Assembly (NCBI RefSeq): GCF_002775205.1
Contig: NC_036454.1
Location: 15,768,882-15,832,881 of the forward strand
Direction: 5' to 3'
DNA length: 64,000 nt
Origin: Xiphophorus maculatus
Taxonomy: Eukaryota > Chordata > Actinopteri > Cyprinodontiformes > Poeciliidae
Position numbers and translations under genes: made by a program. The notes below the pieces were generated by a model. That model was not told where the DNA came from, searched no databases, and was given only the letters and a program-made list of their open reading frames with translations. Positions 24,102 through 34,258 of the stretch are shown piece after piece (position 1 is the first letter of the stretch; every line of letters begins with the position of its first letter).

Positions 24102-24550
24102 CTGCAACACATAATTCCTCAGTCATTCACTTTTAGTACTGGAATGCTGTCACATGTAAAACATGTGCCAACTGCTTCAAAAGCTAATTCAACTTACATT
24201 ACATCACTTACACAAAACATAATGACTAAACTTTACAGATTAATGTGTCTTGGGTGCAAAGTAATTTGACTTCATGGGACTCTTATCAAGGTTAGACAGT
24301 TACTGAGCACCTTTTACATTAGCAACAACTAGAACAGTTCATGAAGTCGCCTCGCTTGTTTTTCAACTTTTCCTTTAGCATTAGCAACGGTAATGGAGGA
24401 GTCAAGAAAGGTTTGTGCAAATCATCACTCGCGCCCAATTCAGTGTTAACTGCATAGCTAGCTGGACTATTAGCACCTGCTTACAGTTCCAATAATTCAG
24501 AGTAGCGGGGTAAGAAGACTGTCGATCACAAGTCACACCATCCCGTTTAC

Positions 24551-26163
24551 AAAAATATGTCCATCCATCCATCCATCTTCTTCCGCTTATCCGAGGTCGG
24601 GTCGCGGGGGTAGCAGCTTCAGAAGGGAGGCCCAGACTTCCCTCTCCCCGGCCACTTCTTCCAGCTCTTCCGGGGGAATCCCGAGGCGTTCCCAGGCCAG
24701 CCGAGAGACATAGTCTCTCCAGCGTGTCCTGGGTCTTCCCCGGGGCCTCCTCCCGGTGGGACGTGCCCGGAACACCTCACCAGGGAGGTGTCCAGGAGGC
24801 ATCCTGACCAGATGCCCAAGCCACCTCAACTGGCTCCTCTCGATGTGAAGGAGCAGCGGCTCTACTCTGAGTCCCTCCCGGATGACTGAGCTTCTCACCC
24901 TATCTCTAAGGGAGAGCCCAGCCACCCTACGGAGAAAACCCATTTCGGCCGCTTGTATCCGCGATCTCGTTCTTTCGGTCATGACCCAAAGCTCATGACC
25001 ATAGATGAGGGTGGGAACGTAGATCGACCGGTAAATCGAGAGCTTCGCTTTTTGGCTCAGCTCTCTCTTCACCACGACGGACCGGTACAGCGCCCGCTTG
25101 ACAGCAGACGCTGCGCCAATCCGCCTGTCGATCTCCCGCTCCCTTCTTCCCCCATTCGTGAACAAGATCCCGAGATACTTAAACTCCTCCACTTGGGGCA
25201 GGACACCCCCCCTGACCCGGAGAAGGCACTCTACCCTTTTCCGGCTCAAGACCATGGCCTCGGATTTGGAGGCACTGATCCCCATCCCGGCTGCTTCACA
25301 CTCGGCTGCGAACCGCTCCAGCGAGAGCTGCAGATCACGATCTGATGAAGCCAAAAGGACCACATCGTCTGCGAAAAGCAGAGATGAGATCCTAAGGCCA
25401 CCAAATCGGAGCCCCTCAACACCTTGGCTGCGCCTAGAAATTCTGTCCATGAAAGTGATGAACAGAATCGGTGACAAAGGGCAGCCCTGGCGGAGTCCAA
25501 CTCTCACCGGAAACGAGCCCGACTTACTGCCGGCAATGCGGACCAGACTCTGACACCGGTCATACAGGGACCTGACAGCCCGTATCAAAGGGCCCGGTAC
25601 CCCATACTCCCGGAGAACCCCCCACAGGGCTCCCCGAGGGACACAGTCGAACGCCTTCTCCAAGTCCACAAAACACATGTGGTTGGGCGAACTCCCATGC
25701 ACCCTCCAGGACCCTGCCGAGGGTGTAGAGCTGGTCCAGTGTTCCACGACCAGGACGAAAGCCACACTGCTCTTCCTGAATCCGAGGTTCGACTATCCGA
25801 CAGACCCTCCTCTCCAGGACCCCTGAATAGACCTTGCCAGGGAGGCTTAAGAGTGTGACCCCTCTATAATTGGAGCACACCCTCCGGTCCCCCTTTTTGA
25901 ACAGGGGGACCACCACCCCAGTCTGCCAATCCAGGGGAACTGCCCCCGATGTCCATGCGATATTGCAGAGTCGCGTCAACCAACACAACCCTACAACATC
26001 CAGAGCCTTAAGGAACTCCGGGCGGATCTCATCCACCCCCGGAGCCCTGCCACCGAGGAGCTTTTTAACCACCTAGGCGACCTCGCCCCCAGAGATTGGA
26101 GAGCCCAACCCAGAGTCCCCAGGCTCCGCTTCCTCAGTGGAAGGCATGTGGAAAAATATGTCC
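24551..26163 (-). mobile_element. Rex3-like (RTE clade) LINE, 5'-truncated, with 12-bp target duplication
   Basis: Non-LTR retrotransposon nested in the DNA transposon. The minus strand ends in the (GATG)n tail typical of Rex3 (24561-24577). Both sides carry the 12-base direct repeat AAAAATATGTCC (24551-24562 and 26152-26163). The 5' end stops at about 26151, so the endonuclease domain is missing; about 1.6 kb remains. Local GC is far higher than the surroundings. The clade call rests on the reverse-transcriptase wording and tail and is not tested by alignment. Confidence 0.85.
24587..26072 (-). pseudogene. Rex3 reverse transcriptase remnant, frameshifted
   Basis: Two overlapping minus-strand frames: 25560-26072 (GRAPGVDEIRPEFL, CGFRPGRGTLDQL) and 24587-25765 (LEKAFDCVPR, GLRQGCPLSP, the active-site box FADDVVLL at residues 131-138, and the C-terminal RPRGRPRTRWRDYV). 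A frameshift in the overlap near 25.6-25.7 kb breaks the reading frame between the finger and palm motifs, and the N-terminal endonuclease is absent, so it cannot be active. Confidence 0.85.
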
Positions 26164-26319
26164 CTCAAATGTAATTGAAAACGAATCAAACCATGTTAAA
26201 TAAACAGACTCAACCAGAATAAAATAGAGACTAACGAAAAAAGGAGCAGAGTGGCTAACAGCTAGTTTATGAAACTCCAGGCACCAAGGCAGGCAAATGC
26301 CGGCATAAATTTACTTAGC

Positions 26320-26350
26320 AAAAAAAAAAAAGGGGGGGGGGGGGGGGGGG
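26320..26350 (+). repeat. Abrupt A12-G19 homopolymer junction
   Basis: Twelve A followed directly by nineteen G inside the transposon intron. Such runs are unstable, and an assembly or base-calling length error is possible. Confidence 0.9.
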
Positions 26351-26678
26351 CGTTAACATTACTGTTGTACTGAAAAGCCGTACAGCCAACTTGACTTATT
26401 TTTTTCTCAATCCACACGCTTTCTTGAATTTATGTCACCTTTTTTTTAAAATAAAGAACATATCTACGTATGTAATATGGCTTGGACATGGATTTAAGGC
26501 GGACATAGTCGAGTTGGACGAGCTAACATTTTAAGCTAGGCATTCACTCGCTCAGGTTAGCCGTGCAAAACTTGGTATTAAGACATCAAAACTCATGCCG
26601 GAGTACACAATAAATATTCTTGTGAAACAATTCATGTTTAAAACATAAAATTGTATTATCTTATAATAAGAAACTTAC

Positions 26679-26800
26679 CGCAGTCATTCAAGAAGGAGAA
26701 AAATGGCGCCCACGCAACGGTTAGACTTGTTGGTTTGAGAGGAGGAGGTGGGCGGAGCTTGTCAGAGTCAAATTGACGCGACGTGTATACACTCTGGAAA
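26679..26800 (-). promoter_or_regulatory. Probable first non-coding exon and promoter of the transposon
   Basis: On the minus strand a GC-rich stretch with GCGTGGGCGCCATTTTTCTC (a GGCGCCATTTT element like YY1/E2F sites) runs into ATGACTGCG followed by the strong donor GTAAGT at 26678. It lies about 100-220 bases inside the right end, the expected place for the promoter of both transposon genes. Confidence 0.5.
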
Positions 26801-26881
26801 TTTACACCAACACTATGTGGCATTTTACTCAATCTGTTGTTGTATTTGCTCTGAAAGAGTCAATGAATTGTGACACTGCAT

Positions 26882-26904
26882 ATTTAACACTGCAAAATGT
26901 ACTG
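26882..26904 (-). repeat. Right terminal inverted repeat of the 9.8-kb transposon
   Basis: Inverted partner of 17121-17143 with a single mismatch; it ends ACTG on the plus strand and is followed directly by TGAACCT. Confidence 0.8.
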
Positions 26905-28900
26905 TGAACCTACTGGACCTGAGATGAACAAAGAAGTGTTACATACGTTCAAGAAATTTTAATACATAGTCATATGCAATGAATTAAAATATATTTTCTG
27001 ATTAAGTTTGCTTGTCAGATTAAACATATCTTTTCAAAATAGTCTTAAAGGGAGACTTTAACCTACTTTTCACATGTATCAAGTATCAAGAGTTGCTGTA
27101 TGACATAGTATTTTTTTTTGTTTTGTTTGCAGAGTACTGTATGTGTGAGAGTTTCCAGAGTTCAGTAAACCTATTATTCATACAGCAGCATAAAGTTCGC
27201 ACTTTATCCCTCTAGCCTAAATTTATTTAGGCTAGATGCATTTAAAAAGTTGCATCTGGCCAATGGAGGGTCAGAATTTATGGAAAATAAAACTACTGGG
27301 AGAGTTGTTGTTTACTTATAATGTGAATCAGATGAAGATCAGTCTATTCCAAGTTAAATTAAATGTAAAACTTTCACAGATGAATAAAATCAAGAGCAAA
27401 AAGCCTAGCTGACAGTTTATGGCTGTCAGTACACAGTTAAATACTGCTAAAAAAAGTATCCCTGTAGACTGAAAAGAAGTATGCTTTCAGTTTATAGTCC
27501 CACTTGCTGATCTTGAATATTTTAAACTGAAAACAAAGCAACAAGCTAGCCAATTTTCTTTGTACACCTTGCTTTGCATTTGAGATAACTGTATTATTTA
27601 AATACTGTGGTACATTTTTATCTGAAAGCACATAGATAATTATTCAAATGTTTTATGACCAAATAGATTGTGTGCTTTCACATTGCCATTATAAGTTGAA
27701 ATTTTGTTCAAGCGAAGTCCTGTGGTTTAAAAGGTAAGTGAGTTCATGCATTTTGATGGCAAAACATGTTGCATTTGCTAGTTATAGTGCATTCCTCTCT
27801 GACAATCTAAATAAAATGTTTTTTTTTCTCCAGACATCATTCAGAAGAACAATGTAGTGTGAATGAAAAGCAAAGTTAAACTAAAATGATGGGGGAAAAA
27901 AAATAAAAAATATGTGGAAGAAACTGAAAACTGCCCTTCTAATAGAAGACATATCAACTAAAATGGCAAAACTACTAATCTAATGATCAAATGTTGGGTA
28001 ATCAGTGAAGGCATATGGTTAACTACGTTTGTTGCTTAAATTAGAAGATGCTTTTCTGAAGCCACGCTATCAGCAGAAAGTCCTCAAAAAGTTACAAGAA
28101 CATATTCGCTAGTCAAAATAGAAACGATGCAACAATTGTAGAATGATGGAAGGAAAAATATCACTTTTGGTTACAAGAAATAGCACAAATAACAATACTA
28201 ATAAAACATTTTTTATTCAACTCTATTGCAACAGAACAACATGATTATTTAAATCTTTCATTTTAGAAGTAAAATAAGGTCATAGCAATAAATCAAATCA
28301 AGCAAAACAAAAAATAAAAAACGTATTTTCTTTTAAGGTTAGCACATTTGCATTTTAGAAAAGTTTCTCTTTTTTATTAATTTTTAACACAGATGAAGTA
28401 TTTGAACATCACAATTAAACTGTCTAAACTTTACATTAACAGACAACAGTAAAATATGTAAAAGCAGAAAGAAAACAGAAACAATCAAGGATTTTCATTG
28501 GCAGTTTTCCATCAAGGCTGAAATTGTACTTTAAATAATTCTTTTTAAATTATTACATTACAGGCTCTCTGCTTATTAGCAGGTACGTCCCTTTGTGATT
28601 CCACCTAAACTGTTTGACATTTTCTTTTAAACTGTGGCAACTTCTTCCTTTGGATTATGAAAATAAACAAAGCTGCTTAATGAATTAACAGATCTCCACA
28701 ATTTGCTAGGGTTTTGTGTCAGATCTTATAATTCAGCATAATGAAAGATAAAAGAAAAATAACAAAATTTGAATATTAAGAAGTTTGTATGAGTTCAAAA
28801 ATACTGCAAAAGTTTAGATTACAGAAAAAGTGAGTTTTATTTACATTTACAACATTTTTGGAGTTTTGTCCTGTGTTTTAATATGCAACTAGAAAGTATG
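26905..28900. other. Intergenic AT-rich stretch, no gene seen
   Basis: No long ORF or splice pattern of a recognisable family. Sequence is rich in A/T homopolymers. No RNA gene was recognised. Confidence 0.5.
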
Positions 28901-28918
28901 CATTTCCCATGAAAATGC

Positions 28919-31224
28919 AAGTGTGAATGCTGAATGCGTTTGGTGAAAATGGCAAAAGCGTTTGAAGCCAACTGCTGAAGACTTGCAGAAAGGTAAGAAA
29001 TAGTTCATGCAGTGTGAAAAACCCATGTAAAAGCCAAAATTAGCTAAAAAGCTAAAACTAGCTAAAATACTAATGATAGCATCTAGGCTACCACTAGCAT
29101 GTTGACCTACACAGGAAGAGAGGCAGACATGGAAGAGCGGCACTTCCACTCCAACGTGCAGGAGTCACGTGGGGGAGGAGGAAGTGACGAACATGAGGAG
29201 CAAACAGTCAGAGGCTTTTGCCTGGCAAAAACAATGCAAAATAATGCCTGCAAACTAATGTTGATATCTCAGGAACTACAGTATAAAAGATATGGATTTC
29301 ACTCAACCACCACTTTTTATCAGAAGGAATAAGGGAACATTCCTGTCATATTCACTTTTTTCAAAATATAATATTAAAGGCACAAAGTTGTGTCAAACAT
29401 GATGGCAAATTTGAAGAAGGTAGAAAATCGCCTTAATTTGATCCCAAACTATCCCATCTATCTCGGAAACTATAAGGGCGATCGACATGATTCTTTCACC
29501 ATTAGTATCTGGGAGGATCAGTGAACAAGCATGCCAAGTTTCTTGTATGTACATTTTTCTGTTTTTGAGCTGTGAGGATGTAAAAATATGCCTCATTTTG
29601 GCTTTGATAATCAAGAACAGGCGATAATGAGAAAATCAGATTTACAAGTCTGGAACAAACGTGTTTCATGGCAAAACTGTAATAGGTATGAAAAATGTGA
29701 ATACATCGTGAGTGTCAGGCAGCTTTGATCTCAAATTGGTACGGTTACAGTTACGCTGCATAGTTTAGGAAATATGACGTTACAAAAACATGACGTCTTG
29801 GTCAAAATTGTGCCAACTTGCAGCAGAATGAGTAACAAAAGAACATCGGAGTACAGTGAACCCTCGCTATTTCGCGGTCTCGCTGCTTCGCGGATTTGCA
29901 TCGTGCATTGTGTTCTGCATTCTGATTGGCTAAACAGTTTCTCCGCTTCTTCTCTACCTGTGTGTCAACAACGTTGCGGTTTAAAATGTACACGTACGTA
30001 AAACAGCTTGCCATATTTAACATAATCGATGGTGGCATGTCGGATTATAAGAATCTTTTTGCCCAGAAGAAAAAAGAGCGACAGCAGCTACCGATAACTA
30101 TGTTCTTCTCTCGAAAAAACACACCTGCACCGCGGGCTTTAGAAGAAAAAAAAAACCGCTACAGAGCGGAGTCAGGGTGCAGCGGCTCAGTCAGAAGAGC
30201 AGCGAAATACACCTGAGTCACTATTTGTCCTACTGTACTTTGTTTTGTTTTTTTTCATAATCATTTTTTTATTTTCTCCCGTTCTAATCCAATAACTCAG
30301 GTCACGGTGGGGCGGCGCTGATCTCCGCAATTCGGGCACTGGAATCCGCCTTCAGTTCATATTAAAATTATTATTTTACAGTACAGTAGTTATTTGTAAA
30401 AAAAAAAAAAAAAAAAAAAGTTTATACAGTACTTTTTATTTGTTAAACAAATGTTTGGGCCTGTAAAAAGGTTTTGTTCTTTGGTTTCAATGTATTATGG
30501 AATATTTCATTGTATAATAATTGTAAAAAAATAAAGGTTCCTACTTCGCGGATTTCGCCTATCGCCGGTTCTTTTTGGAACGTAACACCCGACCCCCATC
30601 CCCTCCCCAGCCTCCGAGTCCCTCTGAGTCGGGAGGACTTGAAAAAGACAGAAACGTTCCCCTATTCCTCCTGATAAAAACGGTGGGTGAATGAAATCCA
30701 TACCTTTTATGGTTCCTGAGATATTAACATTGATTTGGAGGCATCGTTTAGCACGGTGACTAAACATGTCACATGCAGCACGAAAAAAACAATGTCAAAA
30801 GCTCAAATTATTCCCAAGTGTCAAACAGCACAAAAGCTGTTTAACTGCCCAACTTCAAGATGGCCACTGCCTTGTGTCCTCCATGACAGCCCTGAAACTG
30901 GATGATTGATTGCCATTAATAGGCAGGATCTAAAACATCCACTGTGAAACGCAACGGAGATTTTATATTGTAATTCTCAATTCTGCCACAGGATGGGGAG
31001 GTTTCCCAATGGGGTGAAAAATTCATAAAAAGCTGAATATTATAAAAAGTATAAAGGTTATGAATACCAAGAGACATAGCCGGCATTAGGAGAGCAAGCT
31101 GAATAGTATAAAAGTTGAATGGTGGAAATAACAAAAAGTATACAGGAGAAGAAGCATGGCAAAATTTACGGAGCAACCAGAAAAGTGGAACTCAATAGTG
31201 TGAATGCTGTAAGCATTCACACTA
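28919..31224. mobile_element. DNA transposon with long inverted repeats and a palindromic end
   Basis: An arm at about 29245-29345 (ATGCCTGCAAACTAATGTTG, ATATCTCAGGAAC, GATATGGATTTCACTCA, TTTTTATCAGAAGGAATAAG) matches the inverted sequence at about 30640-30755 with scattered mismatches. The right end is a perfect 13-bp palindrome, TAGTGTGAATGCT, with a GTA loop (31196-31224). The left end begins AAGTGTGAATGCTGAATGCG, a decayed version of the same hairpin. No transposase is seen, so it is non-autonomous. The superfamily is not assigned. Confidence 0.6.
29854..30592 (+). mobile_element. Pogo/Tigger-like deletion derivative nested in the inverted-repeat element
   Basis: The left end CAGTGAACCCTCGCTATTTC directly follows TA (the Tc1/mariner target) and continues GCGGT, a typical pogo/Tigger terminal repeat. 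The right side carries TACTTCGCGGATTTCGCCTATCGCCGG but lacks the terminal inverted copy, so that end is truncated. A short ORF (MSDYKNLFAQKKKERQQ..., from about 30037) may be the C-terminal tail of the lost transposase. A poly(A) of about 22 lies near 30400. Confidence 0.6.
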
Positions 31225-34200
31225 ATAATAAAGAATAAAGAAAACAGGATCTCATGATCTATGACTAATGATATTCCAACATTTGTCATCTCAGCCACTC
31301 AGCTGCATAACATCTGCACTTATAAAACAAAATAAAAGTCGCAACATACAGCAGGGAAATCATTCAGATATGCAAAAAACATTCTAGGAAGGTCATTTCC
31401 AACTTCTAGATTATGTAATCTTGGAACAGACAACTGATGATAAAACATTCTGGAAATTAAAATCTACTTCACTACATCTATATTACAGAGACACTGAGTA
31501 AATAAAATACAACTTGTCCTGCAAAAATCACAAGGCAACCAATTTTCCTTCAATAAATTCAGATCTACTTTTTGTTACTTTTGACATCTACAACTAGCTT
31601 ATATTTGCACTTAACCAGTTTCCAGCTCAGTGTAGCTTCACTGTGTAATGCACAAGTACATCTCAGAGTTGCAGTTCACTTCTACTGGCTCCGAGGAGCC
31701 ACAATGCACAATTTGATGCTCCTGCTCTGTGTAAATGTGTACAATTACAATACAGCAATTCTTTGAAGTCCCTGCCGGATACTGACACAGAGGATGCAGC
31801 AGACTGTGAGCACACCGAGTAATTTCACCATCTTTCCACATTCGACCTCCACAGAGTCAGCAGAGTAAGATGTTGACACACAACTAGTCAACAAAAGCAG
31901 ATGCAGCCTGAAGCAGCAACATTTAGGGTCTGCAGAAGAGCACTTCCAGCATCTCCTTGTCCTAGTTCAAATACACAAAGATGCAAACCGTAACCCACAT
32001 GATGCTCTGTGGAAAATACAGCTCAGAAGGAAAAGCCTGCTCCCAATGAAGTGCCTGAATATTTCAACAATGATGTAGAATTAATTACCGAATATAAATG
32101 TGCTGCAATAAAATCATGCTTCAAACAAAATGTTTGAATCATCTATAAACTCTAATTAAGTTTGTGTGTATGTTTTTTTATTTATTTTTAGGAATGATCA
32201 AGAATTAAACTAAACTACAATACCGCATTTTTTATGAGGAAAAATATAGCAGGAAACTCAAATATAAAAATTTTTCTAAGAAACTATACAGGAGAAGGGT
32301 GAACGCTTGTTAAAAATGCAATAATGAGAAAGGTAACAGCGCTCTCTGGTGGCTGATGTGTGTCACAGCAAGAACTCAGATCTTGACGCTCATCTCAGTA
32401 TTTCACACCCTGAAGCCCAAAAGCGGTAAGTTGATATCTGAATTCACAGTTGCTATCAAATGACCTTAAGGCCTGTCAACACATCATAAAATACCTGTCA
32501 TTTTAATCCACATCGACGTGATCCAAATGGTGTCAAGCTATGAGATGTCTTCAGTCATGTCTGACATTCACTAAAACAAATTTAAAAAAAGAAAAAGAAA
32601 GGAAACAGATGACATATCCTCGAATGAGGAACGACGATCGATCATCTGATCATCTAAACGAGATCAAGAAAACGCTGAAACTGGTTTGCGTTTTTGCTGT
32701 GTTTGCTTGGTTGCTGCGGAGCTGTGGTGCACAACATCTCCTGTTCTCTGAAAGGGGAGGTTTGGAGGATTCTTCCTCTATTGTGTCTCTGCAAAACAGC
32801 AGCAGGATTCTGTTAGTCAGACAAAATAACAGTGATCATATCATTATGTTGCTGGTGCATCTGAGATAATATCATCCACAAATTAATTTAGTTCAATTAG
32901 TGTTGAACACTAATTAGATTAAAAATATAACACTAATAATATATTTATTCATCACACACACATTCTTTTTCCTTCTCAAATTTTAGAAGAATTTTTATTC
33001 TTCAAAAATTATGATTTTTAGAAGAATAAATTTAATACAGAAATGGAAATGTTATTGTGGAATAGGACTGCATGATATTAGGCGATATTATTGGTAATTT
33101 TGCCACAACAAAATCTGGTGCGATATAAAACCTCTAGTGTTTTGGGTGATGCCATTTGTGTGCAGTGTGAGCCTCTGCTGCCCTGAGATGTAAAATACAA
33201 GTTCATAAAACTGGGATTACATAGACCAACAATTACTGTTCACTCCACAGCCCTTTGCAATATGAATTTTGAACAGACTGGTTTTGTAATAGCGATATAT
33301 TTGGAACATACAGTGCATGTTCAAACTTCACTCATTCATTTTTAGCTTACAGAAAAATGCCAAGCATTTAAATAAACAAAAGCAAACTGACCAATAAGAT
33401 TTAGGCTTTGGCGTGCCCCCACCTCACGCCTCACAGACTGACACAGATGTGTGTACAATATCTTTTGACACAACATTTTTTTTTTCTCCACAATTTTGCT
33501 AATAGTAAAGAGAGTTAGATAATAAAAAAGGAAATTTTCAAGGTACTCAGTGCGTACAGCCGTGCACCTGCAGGCGTTACTGCAACAATCTGTACTGTCA
33601 GTCACTTGTGGGCAATTTAGAATCACACAGAAAAGTTCCGAAAGGGAATCAAACTTAAAACTCTGTGAACTAAGAACTTCTGATCACATAATAGCAATTA
33701 ACTACTGTATATCCGCCATGGTAAATCATTACTGATAGCTATTGTGAGTAGTCCCTAACATTAATATGATAAGGCAGCATGTAATCATATATACGTATAT
33801 ATATATTATTGTTATAAAGGCTGTATCAAACAAGTAGCCCTTTTGTTACGCTGTACCCGTGAAGTAGCGCCCAGTCTCAAAAATGTTGGTGACCCCTGGA
33901 CCAGAGCATGTCACGCCACACTGATGCACTTACAGTATTTCTGCAAAAAGGGCACCAACCAAGGGTGCAGTGCACATACTGTTCCATACATGGACATACT
34001 TTTTAGAAGATTGAAGATCGGCTTCCTTGGCCTTACGCAACATTATAATTTTTAAGAATGTAAATTTTGGGTTTTCATATCTATCAAAATCAACAGAAGC
34101 AAAAGCTTAAAATGTGTATCTATCTGTAATGACTATATAGGACGAGTTTACTTATTGATTTACTTATTTGTTACAATTACTGTGTTCAACGTGTACTGTG

Positions 34201-34250
34201 TTACTATAGCTTAATAAGAAACCAAATAAACCCCTGAGTATAAATTCCAG
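31225..34250. other. Intergenic stretch with scattered repeat remnants
   Basis: No host gene recognised. A dispersed repeat copy lies at 32340-32550 (separate entry). Around 33060-33310 the words GCATGATATTAGGCGATATT and GCGATATATTTGG resemble a common fish repeat. At 33880-33900 AATGTTGGTGACCCCTGGA resembles a hAT terminus, without a partner end in view. Confidence 0.4.
32340..32550 (+). repeat. Dispersed repeat, copy B
   Basis: Partner of the copy at 13705-13925, same strand, about 18.6 kb away and on the other side of the two large transposons; see that entry for the shared landmarks. Confidence 0.55.
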
Positions 34251-34258
34251 CATGTACC

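Larger units (their letters stand above)
17121..26904 (-). mobile_element. Two-gene CACTA/TNP2-like DNA transposon, about 9.8 kb
   Basis: The left end CAGTAAATTTTGCAGTGTTA continues AAT and pairs with the right end, read inverted as CAGTACATTTTGCAGTGTTA then AAT, with one mismatch in the first 23 bases. Inside are subterminal repeats, a minus-strand transposase-like gene, a minus-strand SAMD3-like gene and a GC-rich first exon near the right end, so transcription runs from right to left. A Rex3 copy is nested inside. The ends begin CAGT rather than CACTA, so superfamily placement rests on the TNP2-like protein and the subterminal array. No 2-3 base target duplication is visible directly next to the ends. 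Confidence 0.75.

Noticed and set aside
24953-25553. Plus-strand ORFs of 130-150 codons across the Rex3 copy
   Set aside because: Antisense shadows of a GC-rich reverse transcriptase.
32540-32869. Plus-strand 109-codon ORF with a hydrophobic patch
   Set aside because: No family resemblance, no context of promoter or splice sites, and it begins within a repeat-rich stretch; left as chance.
28000-34000. CRISPR arrays, tRNA or rRNA genes
   Set aside because: No regularly spaced repeats and no complete cloverleaf or rRNA sequence was seen here or elsewhere in the window.
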